Notes under the pieces: generated by a model
Told to the model about the DNA's origin: nothing
The model's database searches: none
The model's input: the letters and a program-made list of their open reading frames with translations, nothing else
In this document: in pieces, positions 1-5,263 of the stretch
Position numbering within the stretch: position 1 is the stretch's first letter
Layout: every line of letters begins with the position of its first letter
Translations under genes and position numbers: made by a program
Assembly (NCBI GenBank): GCA_001797905.1
Contig: MGQS01000115.1
Span: forward strand, 13,222-19,149
Direction: 5' to 3'
From: Deltaproteobacteria bacterium RBG_16_54_11
GTDB lineage: Bacteria; Desulfobacterota; B13-G15; RBG-16-54-18
DNA length: 5,928 bases

Positions 1-1374
1 CGGTACAGGCTTCCCATGATCAACCTTTACTACTGAGCCGTGGCAGGCATAACAGCCGCTCGTGCGCTCAATGGCATTGTTCATGCCGTCATTGAGCCAG
101 CGATCGATCTTCCACATGATCTCGTAGGTATGGGCGTGCTTGCTCTTGGCGGACTGGGCAGCCTCCTTCGGGTGGCAGCCGCTGCAGGTCTTGGGGGTTA
201 CCACCACTGCGATGGGATGGGGGTCAATCTTTAGGTGGGAAGCGCTGGCAAGGTTACTCTCCTTGCCCGTTTGGTGACACTTATAACAGTCGACACCCAC
301 CTTGGCATGGACGCTCGCCTGCCAATCACGGTAGATCCCCGGGGTCTGCGTGCGATGGCATCCGATACAGGTGACACCCGAGATGACGCCGGCCCTGGTC
401 TCAGGGATAAGCCTCACGGGAAAACCCCATCGCCAAACACTGATGCAGCCGAGGATCAAGAAGATGATAACCAGATTGATATAGGCCATCTTGATGAAGG
501 TCTTCTGGGCACGGGTGAGTTCTTGCGCCATCGCGCCTGCCTCGGAGAGCTCCCCCACATACCGGACCTTTTCAAAGACCTCCGGGCCATGCGGCGCCCC
601 CGTGAGGGCCTGGGTGAGATCCGCGCCTGCCGCATGTCTGCCAACGTGTCGCCCCGCTTTCCATTTGGGGCTCGTCGTAACATCATAGATCCGCTTTTCA
701 TAGACCACGTAAGCCGCTTTGCCCTCAGCGCCGTCAAAAAAGGCAAGGTTCGCCATGGTGATGGCATCGGCATCAGGAGAGGCTTTTTGCCCTTTGGCAT
801 CTTGTTGCATACGCCGGTGGATGAGGGTTATGGCCATAACGCCCATGGCCACCATCAAAAGGAAGAGGAGGATCTTGATAAAGAGCATGAGGCCGAAGGT
901 GTTGTCGAAGAACTGCCCCCACCTGCTGATGCGCCCCCAGGTCAGGTAGGTGCCGGTCAGGGCGAGGGTGACCATGCATGAGACGCCGAGGATGCGCTCG
1001 TTTTTGGGGATCCCGCCGATGAGCCGGACAGGCTTGATAAAGATGTGGATATAAAAGATCGCGCCGAAAAATACGACCGCTGCCAAAAGATGAAGATACC
1101 CGATGATAAACCGCACGGTTTTATGTAAGGGTGTCTGCAGTGATTCAGCTTTTTTTAGTATCCGCTCGGGGATGGGGTACTGATACCCGTTCTTGATATA
1201 GGCAAAGCCGACGGTCTTAAGCGGGCCGCCGGTACTCTCCTGATGACAAAAGATGCACCCCTTGCCTGTTTGAGCTGCATACTGCTCGGTGGCGTAGGCA
1301 GGGGAACTCAATAAGCAAAGGAGCAGTAAGCCGACACCGGACGCGATGATAAAACAATACTTGTTTATCCTCAT
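1..1374 (-). CDS. Membrane cytochrome b/b5 fused to HAO-like multihaem cytochrome c (3' end outside window)
   Basis: Translating the minus strand from the ATG at 1374 gives 458 open codons running off the window edge. Residues 1-28 are a signal peptide ending AYA, and CIFCH (40-44) is a c-type haem site. Helices lie at about 89-113, 128-146 and 160-186, with a CopD/cytochrome b561-like look; His95, His110 and His186 are possible b-haem ligands. Residues 206-275 match the small cytochrome b5-like family (YDVT, then W, GRH and H, AAGADLT, APHG; His243 and His247 may bind haem). A fourth helix follows at 296-315. CIGCH (336), CYKCH (363), CSGCH (397) and CYACH (441) then follow with the spacing and flanking residues (TPGIYRDW, SVHA, VVTPKTC) of octahaem HAO/epsilon-Hao proteins. 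By position the last site corresponds to the catalytic haem. Lysines and arginines in the loops put the b5 domain in the cytoplasm and the HAO-like part in the periplasm. The Shine-Dalgarno is weak (GGGCGAG). A role in hydroxylamine, nitrite or NO redox chemistry is inferred; direction is unknown because the rest of the HAO-like domain is missing. Confidence 0.85.
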   Translation of the reverse strand, partial: MRINKYCFIIASGVGLLLLCLLSSPAYATEQYAAQTGKGCIFCHQESTGGPLKTVGFAYIKNGYQYPIPERILKKAESLQTPLHKTVRFIIGYLHLLAAVVFFGAIFYIHIFIKPVRLIGGIPKNERILGVSCMVTLALTGTYLTWGRISRWGQFFDNTFGLMLFIKILLFLLMVAMGVMAITLIHRRMQQDAKGQKASPDADAITMANLAFFDGAEGKAAYVVYEKRIYDVTTSPKWKAGRHVGRHAAGADLTQALTGAPHGPEVFEKVRYVGELSEAGAMAQELTRAQKTFIKMAYINLVIIFLILGCISVWRWGFPVRLIPETRAGVISGVTCIGCHRTQTPGIYRDWQASVHAKVGVDCYKCHQTGKESNLASASHLKIDPHPIAVVVTPKTCSGCHPKEAAQSAKSKHAHTYEIMWKIDRWLNDGMNNAIERTSGCYACHGSVVKVDHGKPVP

Positions 1375-1400
1375 AGTCTCGCCCGCTTGACGATCCCCAT

Positions 1401-1430
1401 ATCATTACCTTAGCAGAGAAGCAAAGTCAA
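1401..1430 (-). promoter_or_regulatory. Possible sigma-70-type promoter of the HAO-like fusion gene
   Basis: On the minus strand, TTGACT (1430-1425) is followed after 18 bases by AATGAT (1406-1401), giving a start point near 1394 and a leader of about 20 bases. The -35 box matches 5 of 6 consensus bases and the -10 box 4 of 6. TTGAC is also half of an HcpR/FNR-type site, but the other half-site is not present. Confidence 0.35.
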
Positions 1431-1453
1431 CCAGATCCGCATTCGTCTTTTTT

Positions 1454-1469
1454 CCCTTGCGTTCAAGGG
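1454..1469. repeat. 16-bp inverted repeat in the divergent control region (candidate operator)
   Basis: CCCTTG-CGTT-CAAGGG is a perfect 6-bp dyad with a 4-base centre. It lies between the minus-strand cytochrome gene and the plus-strand small-gene pair, upstream of both start codons. It is not an FNR/HcpR site, because the TTG and CAA cores are only 4 bases apart. A T-run lies on its 5' side and no good T-run follows on either strand, so a terminator is unlikely. A regulator-binding site is an inference. Confidence 0.4.
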
Positions 1470-1485
1470 TATTACTTTATATAGT
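1457..1485 (+). promoter_or_regulatory. Weak candidate promoter of the toxin-antitoxin-like pair
   Basis: TATAGT at 1480-1485 matches 5 of 6 -10 bases. TTGCGT at 1457-1462, with a 17-base spacer, is a poor -35 box (3 of 6) and overlaps the 16-bp dyad at 1454-1469. If real, the start point would be near 1492 and a protein bound to the dyad would block it. Confidence 0.22.
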
Positions 1486-1510
1486 AAGTTAACTGGTAAA
1501 CGATAACTGA

Positions 1511-1532
1511 AAAGGTGGTATAAAGGTGGTAT
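1511..1532 (+). repeat. Tandem 11-bp direct repeat carrying two Shine-Dalgarno-like sites
   Basis: AAAGGTGGTAT occurs twice back to back (1511-1521 and 1522-1532), directly in front of the TTG start at 1535. The second copy supplies AAGGTGG at a normal distance from that start. The first copy offers another ribosome-binding-like site 11 bases further up. Each copy also creates a -10-like hexamer (TATAAA at 1519, TATAAT at 1530). Confidence 0.7.
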
Positions 1533-1534
1533 AA

Positions 1535-1816
1535 TTGAACATTCGTTATTATATCGATCCGGAAACAGGACTACCACATATTTACGGACATGACGTTGAT
1601 GAAACAGAGGTGGAAGAAGTTCTTGCCAATCCAGGTGAAGATCGGCCTGGTCGAGACGGATCACGAGTCGCAATTGGGCGAACGTCAGGCGGACGTTATC
1701 TGAGAGCAATCTATGTGCCTGATCCAGCGCCGAATAGTGTTTTTGTCATTACAGCGTATGAACTACGAGGCAAACCATTAATGGCGTATCGTCGCCGCAG
1801 AAGGAGAAAAAAATGA
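1535..1816 (+). CDS. Small basic-tailed protein, probable toxin of a type II toxin-antitoxin-like pair
   Basis: This 93-residue protein starts at TTG. An in-frame TAA immediately before it rules out a longer start, and AAGGTGG lies just upstream. The order of elements is an opening YYIDPETGLPHIYGH, an acidic helix with DETEVEEVL, a strand-rich middle (GSRVAIGRT, YLRAIYVPD), then VFVITAYEL and a very basic tail (RRRRRRKK). This outline, ending in an ITAY-type strand, resembles DUF4258/BrnT-like RelE-fold proteins. The fold is inferred from the pattern and I cannot assign a family with certainty. The next gene overlaps its stop by four bases and encodes an acidic partner, as expected for a toxin-first module such as BrnT-BrnA. 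Ribosome-dependent or free RNase activity would be the family expectation; no catalytic residue can be named here. Confidence 0.75.
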   Translation: MNIRYYIDPETGLPHIYGHDVDETEVEEVLANPGEDRPGRDGSRVAIGRTSGGRYLRAIYVPDPAPNSVFVITAYELRGKPLMAYRRRRRRKK

Positions 1817-2013
1817 AACAAAGTGGATTCCCACCAGGCTGGGACGCTGAACGGGTAAAAAGAGTGTTAGCCCACTATGAATCACAGTCCGAAGAAGAAG
1901 CTGTTGCTGAGGATGAGGCAGTATTTGAAACGCAAGGACAGACAGTCATTGAAGTCCCCTCGGAGATAGTGCCGGCAATACGCGAGCTCATTGCAAAACA
2001 CAAAGCCGCGTGA
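1813..2013 (+). CDS. Small acidic protein, probable antitoxin partner
   Basis: This 66-residue protein starts at an ATG that overlaps the previous stop (ATGA, 1813-1816), with AAGGAG at 1801-1806. The two genes are therefore almost certainly co-translated. The N-terminal half (GFPPGWDAERVKRVLAHYES) looks helical. The middle is strongly acidic (EEEAVAEDEAVFE), and the end (VIEVPSEIVPAIRELIAKH) resembles a strand followed by a helix. Size, charge and pairing fit an antitoxin that neutralises the basic upstream protein, but there is no clear ribbon-helix-helix or AbrB signature, so DNA binding is uncertain. It could also be a non-toxin partner of a conserved small-gene pair. Confidence 0.72.
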   Translation: MKQSGFPPGWDAERVKRVLAHYESQSEEEAVAEDEAVFETQGQTVIEVPSEIVPAIRELIAKHKAA

Positions 2014-2036
2014 TAGGTGCTAATACAGGCATCTCA

Positions 2037-2063
2037 ATGGAAAATTAGAATATAATTTTCCAT
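2037..2063. repeat. Perfect 11-bp inverted repeat (hairpin) after the toxin-antitoxin-like pair
   Basis: ATGGAAAATTA (2037-2047) and TAATTTTCCAT (2053-2063) are exact reverse complements around the loop GAATA. It begins 23 bases after the stop of the small acidic gene. It could be a transcription terminator, since the right arm contains TTTT but no T-run follows. It could equally be an operator for the promoter at 2075-2083. Confidence 0.6.
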
Positions 2064-2074
2064 GCTTGCCATGA

Positions 2075-2083
2075 TGATATAAT
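2075..2083 (+). promoter_or_regulatory. Extended -10 promoter of the four-helix membrane protein gene
   Basis: TGATATAAT is a perfect -10 hexamer (TATAAT, 2078-2083) with the extended TGn element at 2075-2077, which can replace a -35 box; none is evident at the right distance. The start point would be near 2090, so the 2093-2124 inverted repeat would lie in the first part of the transcript. Confidence 0.5.
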
Positions 2084-2092
2084 AGTAGCTGA

Positions 2093-2124
2093 AAAATTTT
2101 ACATGTTATCATAAGTAAAATTTT
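2093..2124. repeat. 10-bp inverted repeat in the leader of the membrane protein gene
   Basis: AAAATTTTAC (2093-2102) and GTAAAATTTT (2115-2124) are exact reverse complements separated by 12 bases. The spacer contains a nested TTAT-C-ATAA dyad (2106-2114). It lies between the extended -10 box and the Shine-Dalgarno AAGGAGG (2142-2148). An operator or a leader hairpin are both possible. Confidence 0.55.
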
Positions 2125-2153
2125 CTAGCTATTGGGCAGTTAAGGAGGAGTGC

Positions 2154-2918
2154 TTGGAAGCTCTTGTGAGGGCGTTTGAAAAATTTTTGATGCGTGACCT
2201 TGTCTTCATTGTAGGTGGTGCAGCGATAATCATGAGTTTCCTGTTCGTATATAATCACCTGCCTACAAAGGAGTGGCCTACTGCATATTATTTTCTTTGC
2301 GCAGGAATTGCCTATGGGATTGGATACGCTGTTCAGGACTTGCTTGTACTGCTTCGGATAAGCCGGTCCAAAGCTGGCCATAGACCAAACTGGCTTGGCA
2401 AGTTTTTGTTCTGGTTGTCTGATCGCGAGAAAGCTGAGAATATCGAGAAACACAATTACGATGATGCTAAGCGAGACCTGTACAAAAAGAGCTTGCAACG
2501 TGTCAGAGACGATCATGAAAGGACGGAATCACTTAAGCAGGTCGGAATGACACTCGGTCCCTGTTTCTTTCTAGCAGGCGTGATAATATGGAGTCGATCG
2601 TGGCTTATTCAATTTGAGTTCGAGCAGGTGTTAGCTATATCGGCCATAGGATTTGGTGTTGCCTTGTGGCTCCTCGGCTGGCTGAAGGTTACGCAGCAGG
2701 GACAGTATATGCTAAGTCGTCAATCTCACAAAACACACTCTCACAAAAATAACCGATCTGTTAGTTTTAGACAGAAATTTGTGAAGAAATTATCGGATGT
2801 TTGGGAATGGATACTCCAGAGAAATCTATCGCTATTTAAGAAGGCGATGGCAGAAGCACTCAAGGGTGTTAAACCAGCGATTTGGAGGACGTTGTTACTC
2901 AGATTGCAAAACTCATAG
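2154..2918 (+). CDS. Unrecognised four-helix membrane protein
   Basis: This 254-residue protein starts at TTG with a strong Shine-Dalgarno (AAGGAGG, 2142-2148) five bases upstream; the next in-frame ATG is 36 bases further in and poorly placed. Hydrophobic segments lie at about 14-33, 42-67, 129-147 and 157-176, arranged as two hairpins. A long charged, helix-prone stretch (about 88-128, rich in K, R, E and D) separates the pairs and should be cytoplasmic. The C-terminal 75 residues are basic, with a His/Lys patch (SHKTHSHKNNR, 191-201) and amphipathic segments. I do not recognise the family and see no catalytic motif. It has its own promoter and hairpins rather than being coupled to the preceding pair. 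Its base composition is more AT-rich than the flanking genes, which suggests acquisition by transfer. Confidence 0.75.
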   Translation: MEALVRAFEKFLMRDLVFIVGGAAIIMSFLFVYNHLPTKEWPTAYYFLCAGIAYGIGYAVQDLLVLLRISRSKAGHRPNWLGKFLFWLSDREKAENIEKHNYDDAKRDLYKKSLQRVRDDHERTESLKQVGMTLGPCFFLAGVIIWSRSWLIQFEFEQVLAISAIGFGVALWLLGWLKVTQQGQYMLSRQSHKTHSHKNNRSVSFRQKFVKKLSDVWEWILQRNLSLFKKAMAEALKGVKPAIWRTLLLRLQNS

Positions 2919-3004
2919 AAATATCGGAACAAGCGAAAAACAACGTAAGTAACAACGACCCCAATTCAGCTCCCCACGACGCCACGCATGTCTTAAGGTA
3001 AAGT

Positions 3005-3106
3005 ATGCACCTTTCCGAAAGTGCGCCCAAGCAGATCCTGTCCCTGACCACTTTGCACCGCGCTCACGGGCGGCTGATGCGCCAGCGTTGGATAGCAAGA
3101 CCATGA
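3005..3106 (+). CDS. Possible 33-residue leader peptide overlapping the esterase start
   Basis: ATG at 3005 opens 33 codons ending in TGA at 3104-3106, which overlaps the esterase ATG at 3103 as ATGA. TAAGG (2994-2998) is a fair Shine-Dalgarno six bases upstream. Codon third positions are mostly G or C, as in the flanking genes. The peptide (MHLSESAPKQ at the start, then LHRAHGRLMRQRW) is basic and matches nothing I know. Coupling to it would explain why the esterase ATG has no Shine-Dalgarno of its own. The rest of the 2919-3102 gap shows no promoter I can support. Confidence 0.3.
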   Translation: MHLSESAPKQILSLTTLHRAHGRLMRQRWIARP

Positions 3107-4041
3107 CAATTATACAAAGGCTTTTTCTGGTATTGTCGGCAATCCTTTTCTCTGCTTGTAGCGCAGTTCATAACTATACCGATACCAGGCAATACACGCT
3201 TGCCATCGGCCCATCGTCGCGCACCTTTCTTGTCCATTGCCCGAAAACGCTTGCAGCCGCCAATCCCCCGCTCGTGATCGCGCTCCACGGCGGGGGCATT
3301 AATGGGAAAACGATGGAGCGCTTTTCCGGGCTCTCCGAGGCCTCGGAGCAATACGGCTTTGTCGCTGTCTATCCGAACGGCAGTGGGTGGCTCAAAAGGT
3401 TTCTGACGTGGAATGCCGGGAGCTGTTGCAGCTATGCCGAAAAGCACGACATAGACGACGTGGCATTCATCCGCCGGCTCATCGAGTATATGATCAATCG
3501 GTACCATGTCGATCCTTCCCGCGTCTATGTCACCGGCATATCCAACGGGGGAATGATGGCCTATCGTCTTGCCGCCGAGATACCGGATCGGATTGCGGCT
3601 ATTGCCCCTGTCGCAGGCACCCTTACCATTGATCCCGGTTCTATCCATACACCTATGCCGATCATCCATTTTCATGGGACAGATGATCGATACGTGCCCT
3701 ATACAGGAGGGCGCGGTTCCAGGAGCGTAATAAGGAATTCGTATATGCCGGTGGAAGAGACGATCAAGGTCTGGAAACGCGTCAATCAGGCCGCAACGAT
3801 ACCCAGCGTAGAAGAGCTTCCGCCGAGTCATGATGACGGCACCCGCGTAATCAGGTACACGTACAAGACAGAACAGGATAAGCAAAACATCGTGCTCTAC
3901 AAGATCATCGGGGCAGGGCACACGTGGCCGGGACAGCCGCATGCCCGGCTCCTCCTGGGCCGCACTACGGTAGAGATCTCCGCCAATGATATCATGTGGG
4001 AGTTCTTTCGCACCCACGCCAAGGGGACCTCGGATCGATAG
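3103..4041 (+). CDS. Lipoprotein alpha/beta-hydrolase, PHB-depolymerase/LpqC-type esterase
   Basis: Starting at ATG 3103 the protein has 312 residues and opens with a lipoprotein signal (MTIIQR, hydrophobic core, LFSAC with Cys19 as lipidation site; position -3 is F, slightly unusual). Ser at +2 suggests the outer membrane. The catalytic domain shows HGGG (62-65, oxyanion region), GISNG (145-149, nucleophile Ser147), HGTDDRYVPY with Asp195, and GAGHTWPG with His273, which make a complete triad. WNAGSCC near 104-109 and the following IDDVAFIRRLI are typical of COG3509 proteins (PHB depolymerase, feruloyl esterase, LpqC). It therefore likely cleaves an ester at the cell surface; the substrate cannot be told. 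An in-frame TTG at 3088 would add five residues, but I prefer the ATG because it gives a clean signal peptide and is coupled to the 3005-3106 ORF. Confidence 0.9.
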   Translation: MTIIQRLFLVLSAILFSACSAVHNYTDTRQYTLAIGPSSRTFLVHCPKTLAAANPPLVIALHGGGINGKTMERFSGLSEASEQYGFVAVYPNGSGWLKRFLTWNAGSCCSYAEKHDIDDVAFIRRLIEYMINRYHVDPSRVYVTGISNGGMMAYRLAAEIPDRIAAIAPVAGTLTIDPGSIHTPMPIIHFHGTDDRYVPYTGGRGSRSVIRNSYMPVEETIKVWKRVNQAATIPSVEELPPSHDDGTRVIRYTYKTEQDKQNIVLYKIIGAGHTWPGQPHARLLLGRTTVEISANDIMWEFFRTHAKGTSDR

Positions 4042-4059
4042 AATGATAGGCCCTGATCG

Positions 4060-4154
4060 AGCCGCAGACTCCAGCCGAGAGTGGATGACTATTGCTGACC
4101 TTTCCGCGATATTAGGCATGTTTATTGCATTGTTTTATGGCTGGAGTTACGGCT
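4060..4154. repeat. Long-range imperfect inverted repeat between esterase and HD-GYP genes
   Basis: AGCCGCAGACTCCAGCC (4060-4076) and the reverse complement of 4139-4154 (AGCCGTAACTCCAGCC) share AGCCG and ACTCCAGCC, differing only by three versus two bases between them. The arms are 62 bases apart and frame most of the possible small ORF 4085-4186. In RNA this would form a stem enclosing that ORF's start. No T-run follows, so it is not an ordinary terminator. Confidence 0.4.
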
Positions 4155-4186
4155 GCAAGGTGTGTGTGGCGCCGTATTGGCGATGA
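4085..4186 (+). CDS. Possible 33-residue membrane microprotein
   Basis: ATG at 4085 to TGA at 4184-4186 encodes MTIADLSAIL, then a hydrophobic run (GMFIALFYGW), then SYGCKVCVAPYWR. One membrane-spanning helix followed by a CxxC pair and a basic end is plausible for a small membrane protein. GAGAG (4077-4081) is a weak Shine-Dalgarno very close to the start. It fills most of the gap before the HD-GYP gene, 21 bases upstream of it in the same direction. Chance is a fair alternative at this length. Confidence 0.25.
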   Translation: MTIADLSAILGMFIALFYGWSYGCKVCVAPYWR

Positions 4187-4207
4187 GACTGAGACGGGAG
4201 AGAGCGA

Positions 4208-5191
4208 ATGTTTGGTAATTCCACAGTAAGAATAAAAATAGATATAGGGCTTCGTAACTTCTTACGGCGATTCGGCATACTCAAAGCGACACTCATAGCT
4301 GCATTGTTATCCATTTTTTCCTCTTTTGTGTTGTATTTTTGCATCGGCACCATTTTAGGAGAAATCACGCCCGTCGGTATTCTCTCCTCCGTAATAATCC
4401 CTGCTTGTGTGGCCCCGCCAATTGCATATTCCATGCTGCGGCTTGCACAACGGCTTGGCCTGGCTGAGAAGGAATTGCTCGACGCATATAACAGCCTGGA
4501 ACTGCAGGTAAGACTGCGCACGGCCGAGCTTGTCACGGCGAACAGACAGTTGCAGGAAGAGATCGCCACGCGCACCCGGACGGAGCAGAAGCTCCAGAAG
4601 GGTGTCGCGAGAATGAAAAAAAACCTGGAGAAAACAATCGACGCCATCGCCGCGGTAACCGAGATACGGGATCCTTTTACCGCCGGCCATCAAAAGCGGG
4701 TGACAACGCTTGCCTGCGCCATTGCCGAGGAGATGGCCCTTCCCGATGAGCAACGCGAGTGGCTCCGCCTGGCAGCTATTGTTCATGATATCGGCAAGAT
4801 AAATATCCCCACGGAAATCCTGGTCAAGCCCACCCGCTTAAGCGAGCCCGAGTTCAATATCATTGAGGCCCATCCCCAAATAGGTCATGATATATTACAG
4901 GGGATCGAATTTTCCCAGCCCGTTGCCAAGATAGTGCTGCAACATCATGAATTGATGGATGGTACGGGCTATCCCCAGGGACTTTCGGGTGAGGAGATCG
5001 TGTTGGAGGCGCGGATCCTGGCAGTCGCCGATGTTATTGAGGCCATGGCCTCGCACCGGCCCTATAGACCGGCCCAAGGCATAGGAATGGCGCTGGAGGA
5101 AATCTTGCACAACAAGGGCGAGTTGTATGATTCCGATGTCGTTGATGCCTGCCTGCGGGTCTTTTACGAGAAGGACTTTGCGTTCGAATAG
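4208..5191 (+). CDS. Membrane-anchored HD-GYP domain cyclic-di-GMP phosphodiesterase
   Basis: This 327-residue protein starts at ATG with GGGAGAGAG (4196-4204) upstream. A basic N-terminus is followed by two helices (about 26-50 and 56-76) joined by only about five exposed residues (GEITP), so there is no periplasmic sensor domain. Residues 83-145 form a coiled coil of heptad-like E, L, R and Q, the usual linker that carries a signal to the output domain. The HD-GYP domain covers 145-320: RDPFTAGH with His161, VHDIGK with His193-Asp194, His222, HHELMDGTGYP with His246-His247 and the GYP triplet at 254-256, and AVADVIEAM with Asp275. All the expected metal- and substrate-binding positions I can check are present, so it should be active in hydrolysing c-di-GMP. 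No partner cyclase is in the window. A hairpin and a terminator follow, so it ends a transcription unit. Confidence 0.93.
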   Translation: MFGNSTVRIKIDIGLRNFLRRFGILKATLIAALLSIFSSFVLYFCIGTILGEITPVGILSSVIIPACVAPPIAYSMLRLAQRLGLAEKELLDAYNSLELQVRLRTAELVTANRQLQEEIATRTRTEQKLQKGVARMKKNLEKTIDAIAAVTEIRDPFTAGHQKRVTTLACAIAEEMALPDEQREWLRLAAIVHDIGKINIPTEILVKPTRLSEPEFNIIEAHPQIGHDILQGIEFSQPVAKIVLQHHELMDGTGYPQGLSGEEIVLEARILAVADVIEAMASHRPYRPAQGIGMALEEILHNKGELYDSDVVDACLRVFYEKDFAFE

Positions 5192-5196
5192 TCCGC

Positions 5197-5213
5197 GCCG
5201 TGTCAACCACGGC
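5197..5213 (+). repeat. Short hairpin just after the HD-GYP stop
   Basis: GCCGTG (5197-5202) pairs with CACGGC (5208-5213) around a five-base loop TCAAC, six bases after the stop codon. No T-run follows, so it is more likely an RNA 3'-end stabilising stem or pause site ahead of the terminator at 5227-5257. Confidence 0.45.
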
Positions 5214-5226
5214 CCAAGCGCCCCAG

Positions 5227-5257
5227 GAGGCGGTCTTTTGCCGCTCAGTTTTTCTTT
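5227..5257 (+). terminator. Rho-independent terminator of the HD-GYP gene
   Basis: GAG-(G)-CGG (5227-5233) pairs with CCGCTC (5241-5246) around the loop TCTTTTG, with one bulged G, and is followed by TTTTTCTTT (5249-5257). It separates the HD-GYP transcript from the hcp promoter, whose operator begins seven bases later. Confidence 0.65.
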
Positions 5258-5263
5258 CCCCTT

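Noticed and set aside
235..981. 248-codon plus-strand ORF
   Set aside because: It lies opposite the cytochrome fusion, whose minus-strand frame shows clear CxxCH sites, helices and a b5 domain; the plus-strand product has no recognisable domain.
1417..1430. HcpR/FNR site upstream of the cytochrome gene
   Set aside because: Only the TTGAC half is present on the minus strand; the opposite half reads CTTCT instead of GTCAA. I kept it only as a possible -35 box.
1530..1535. Perfect TATAAT as promoter for the toxin-like gene
   Set aside because: It touches the TTG start codon, so transcription would begin inside the gene. The conserved-looking N-terminus argues that translation starts at 1535.
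3088..3102. TTG start for the esterase
   Set aside because: It adds five residues including an Asp before the signal peptide and has no ribosome site. The ATG at 3103 gives a standard lipoprotein signal and a coupled overlap.
3064..4119. 351-codon minus-strand ORF
   Set aside because: It is longer than the gene it overlaps, but the plus-strand frame has a signal peptide and a full Ser-Asp-His triad with family motifs. The minus-strand product looks like a mirror of GC-rich codons.
4170..4182. CGCC-GTATT-GGCG hairpin as terminator before the HD-GYP gene
   Set aside because: The stem is only four pairs and no T-run follows.
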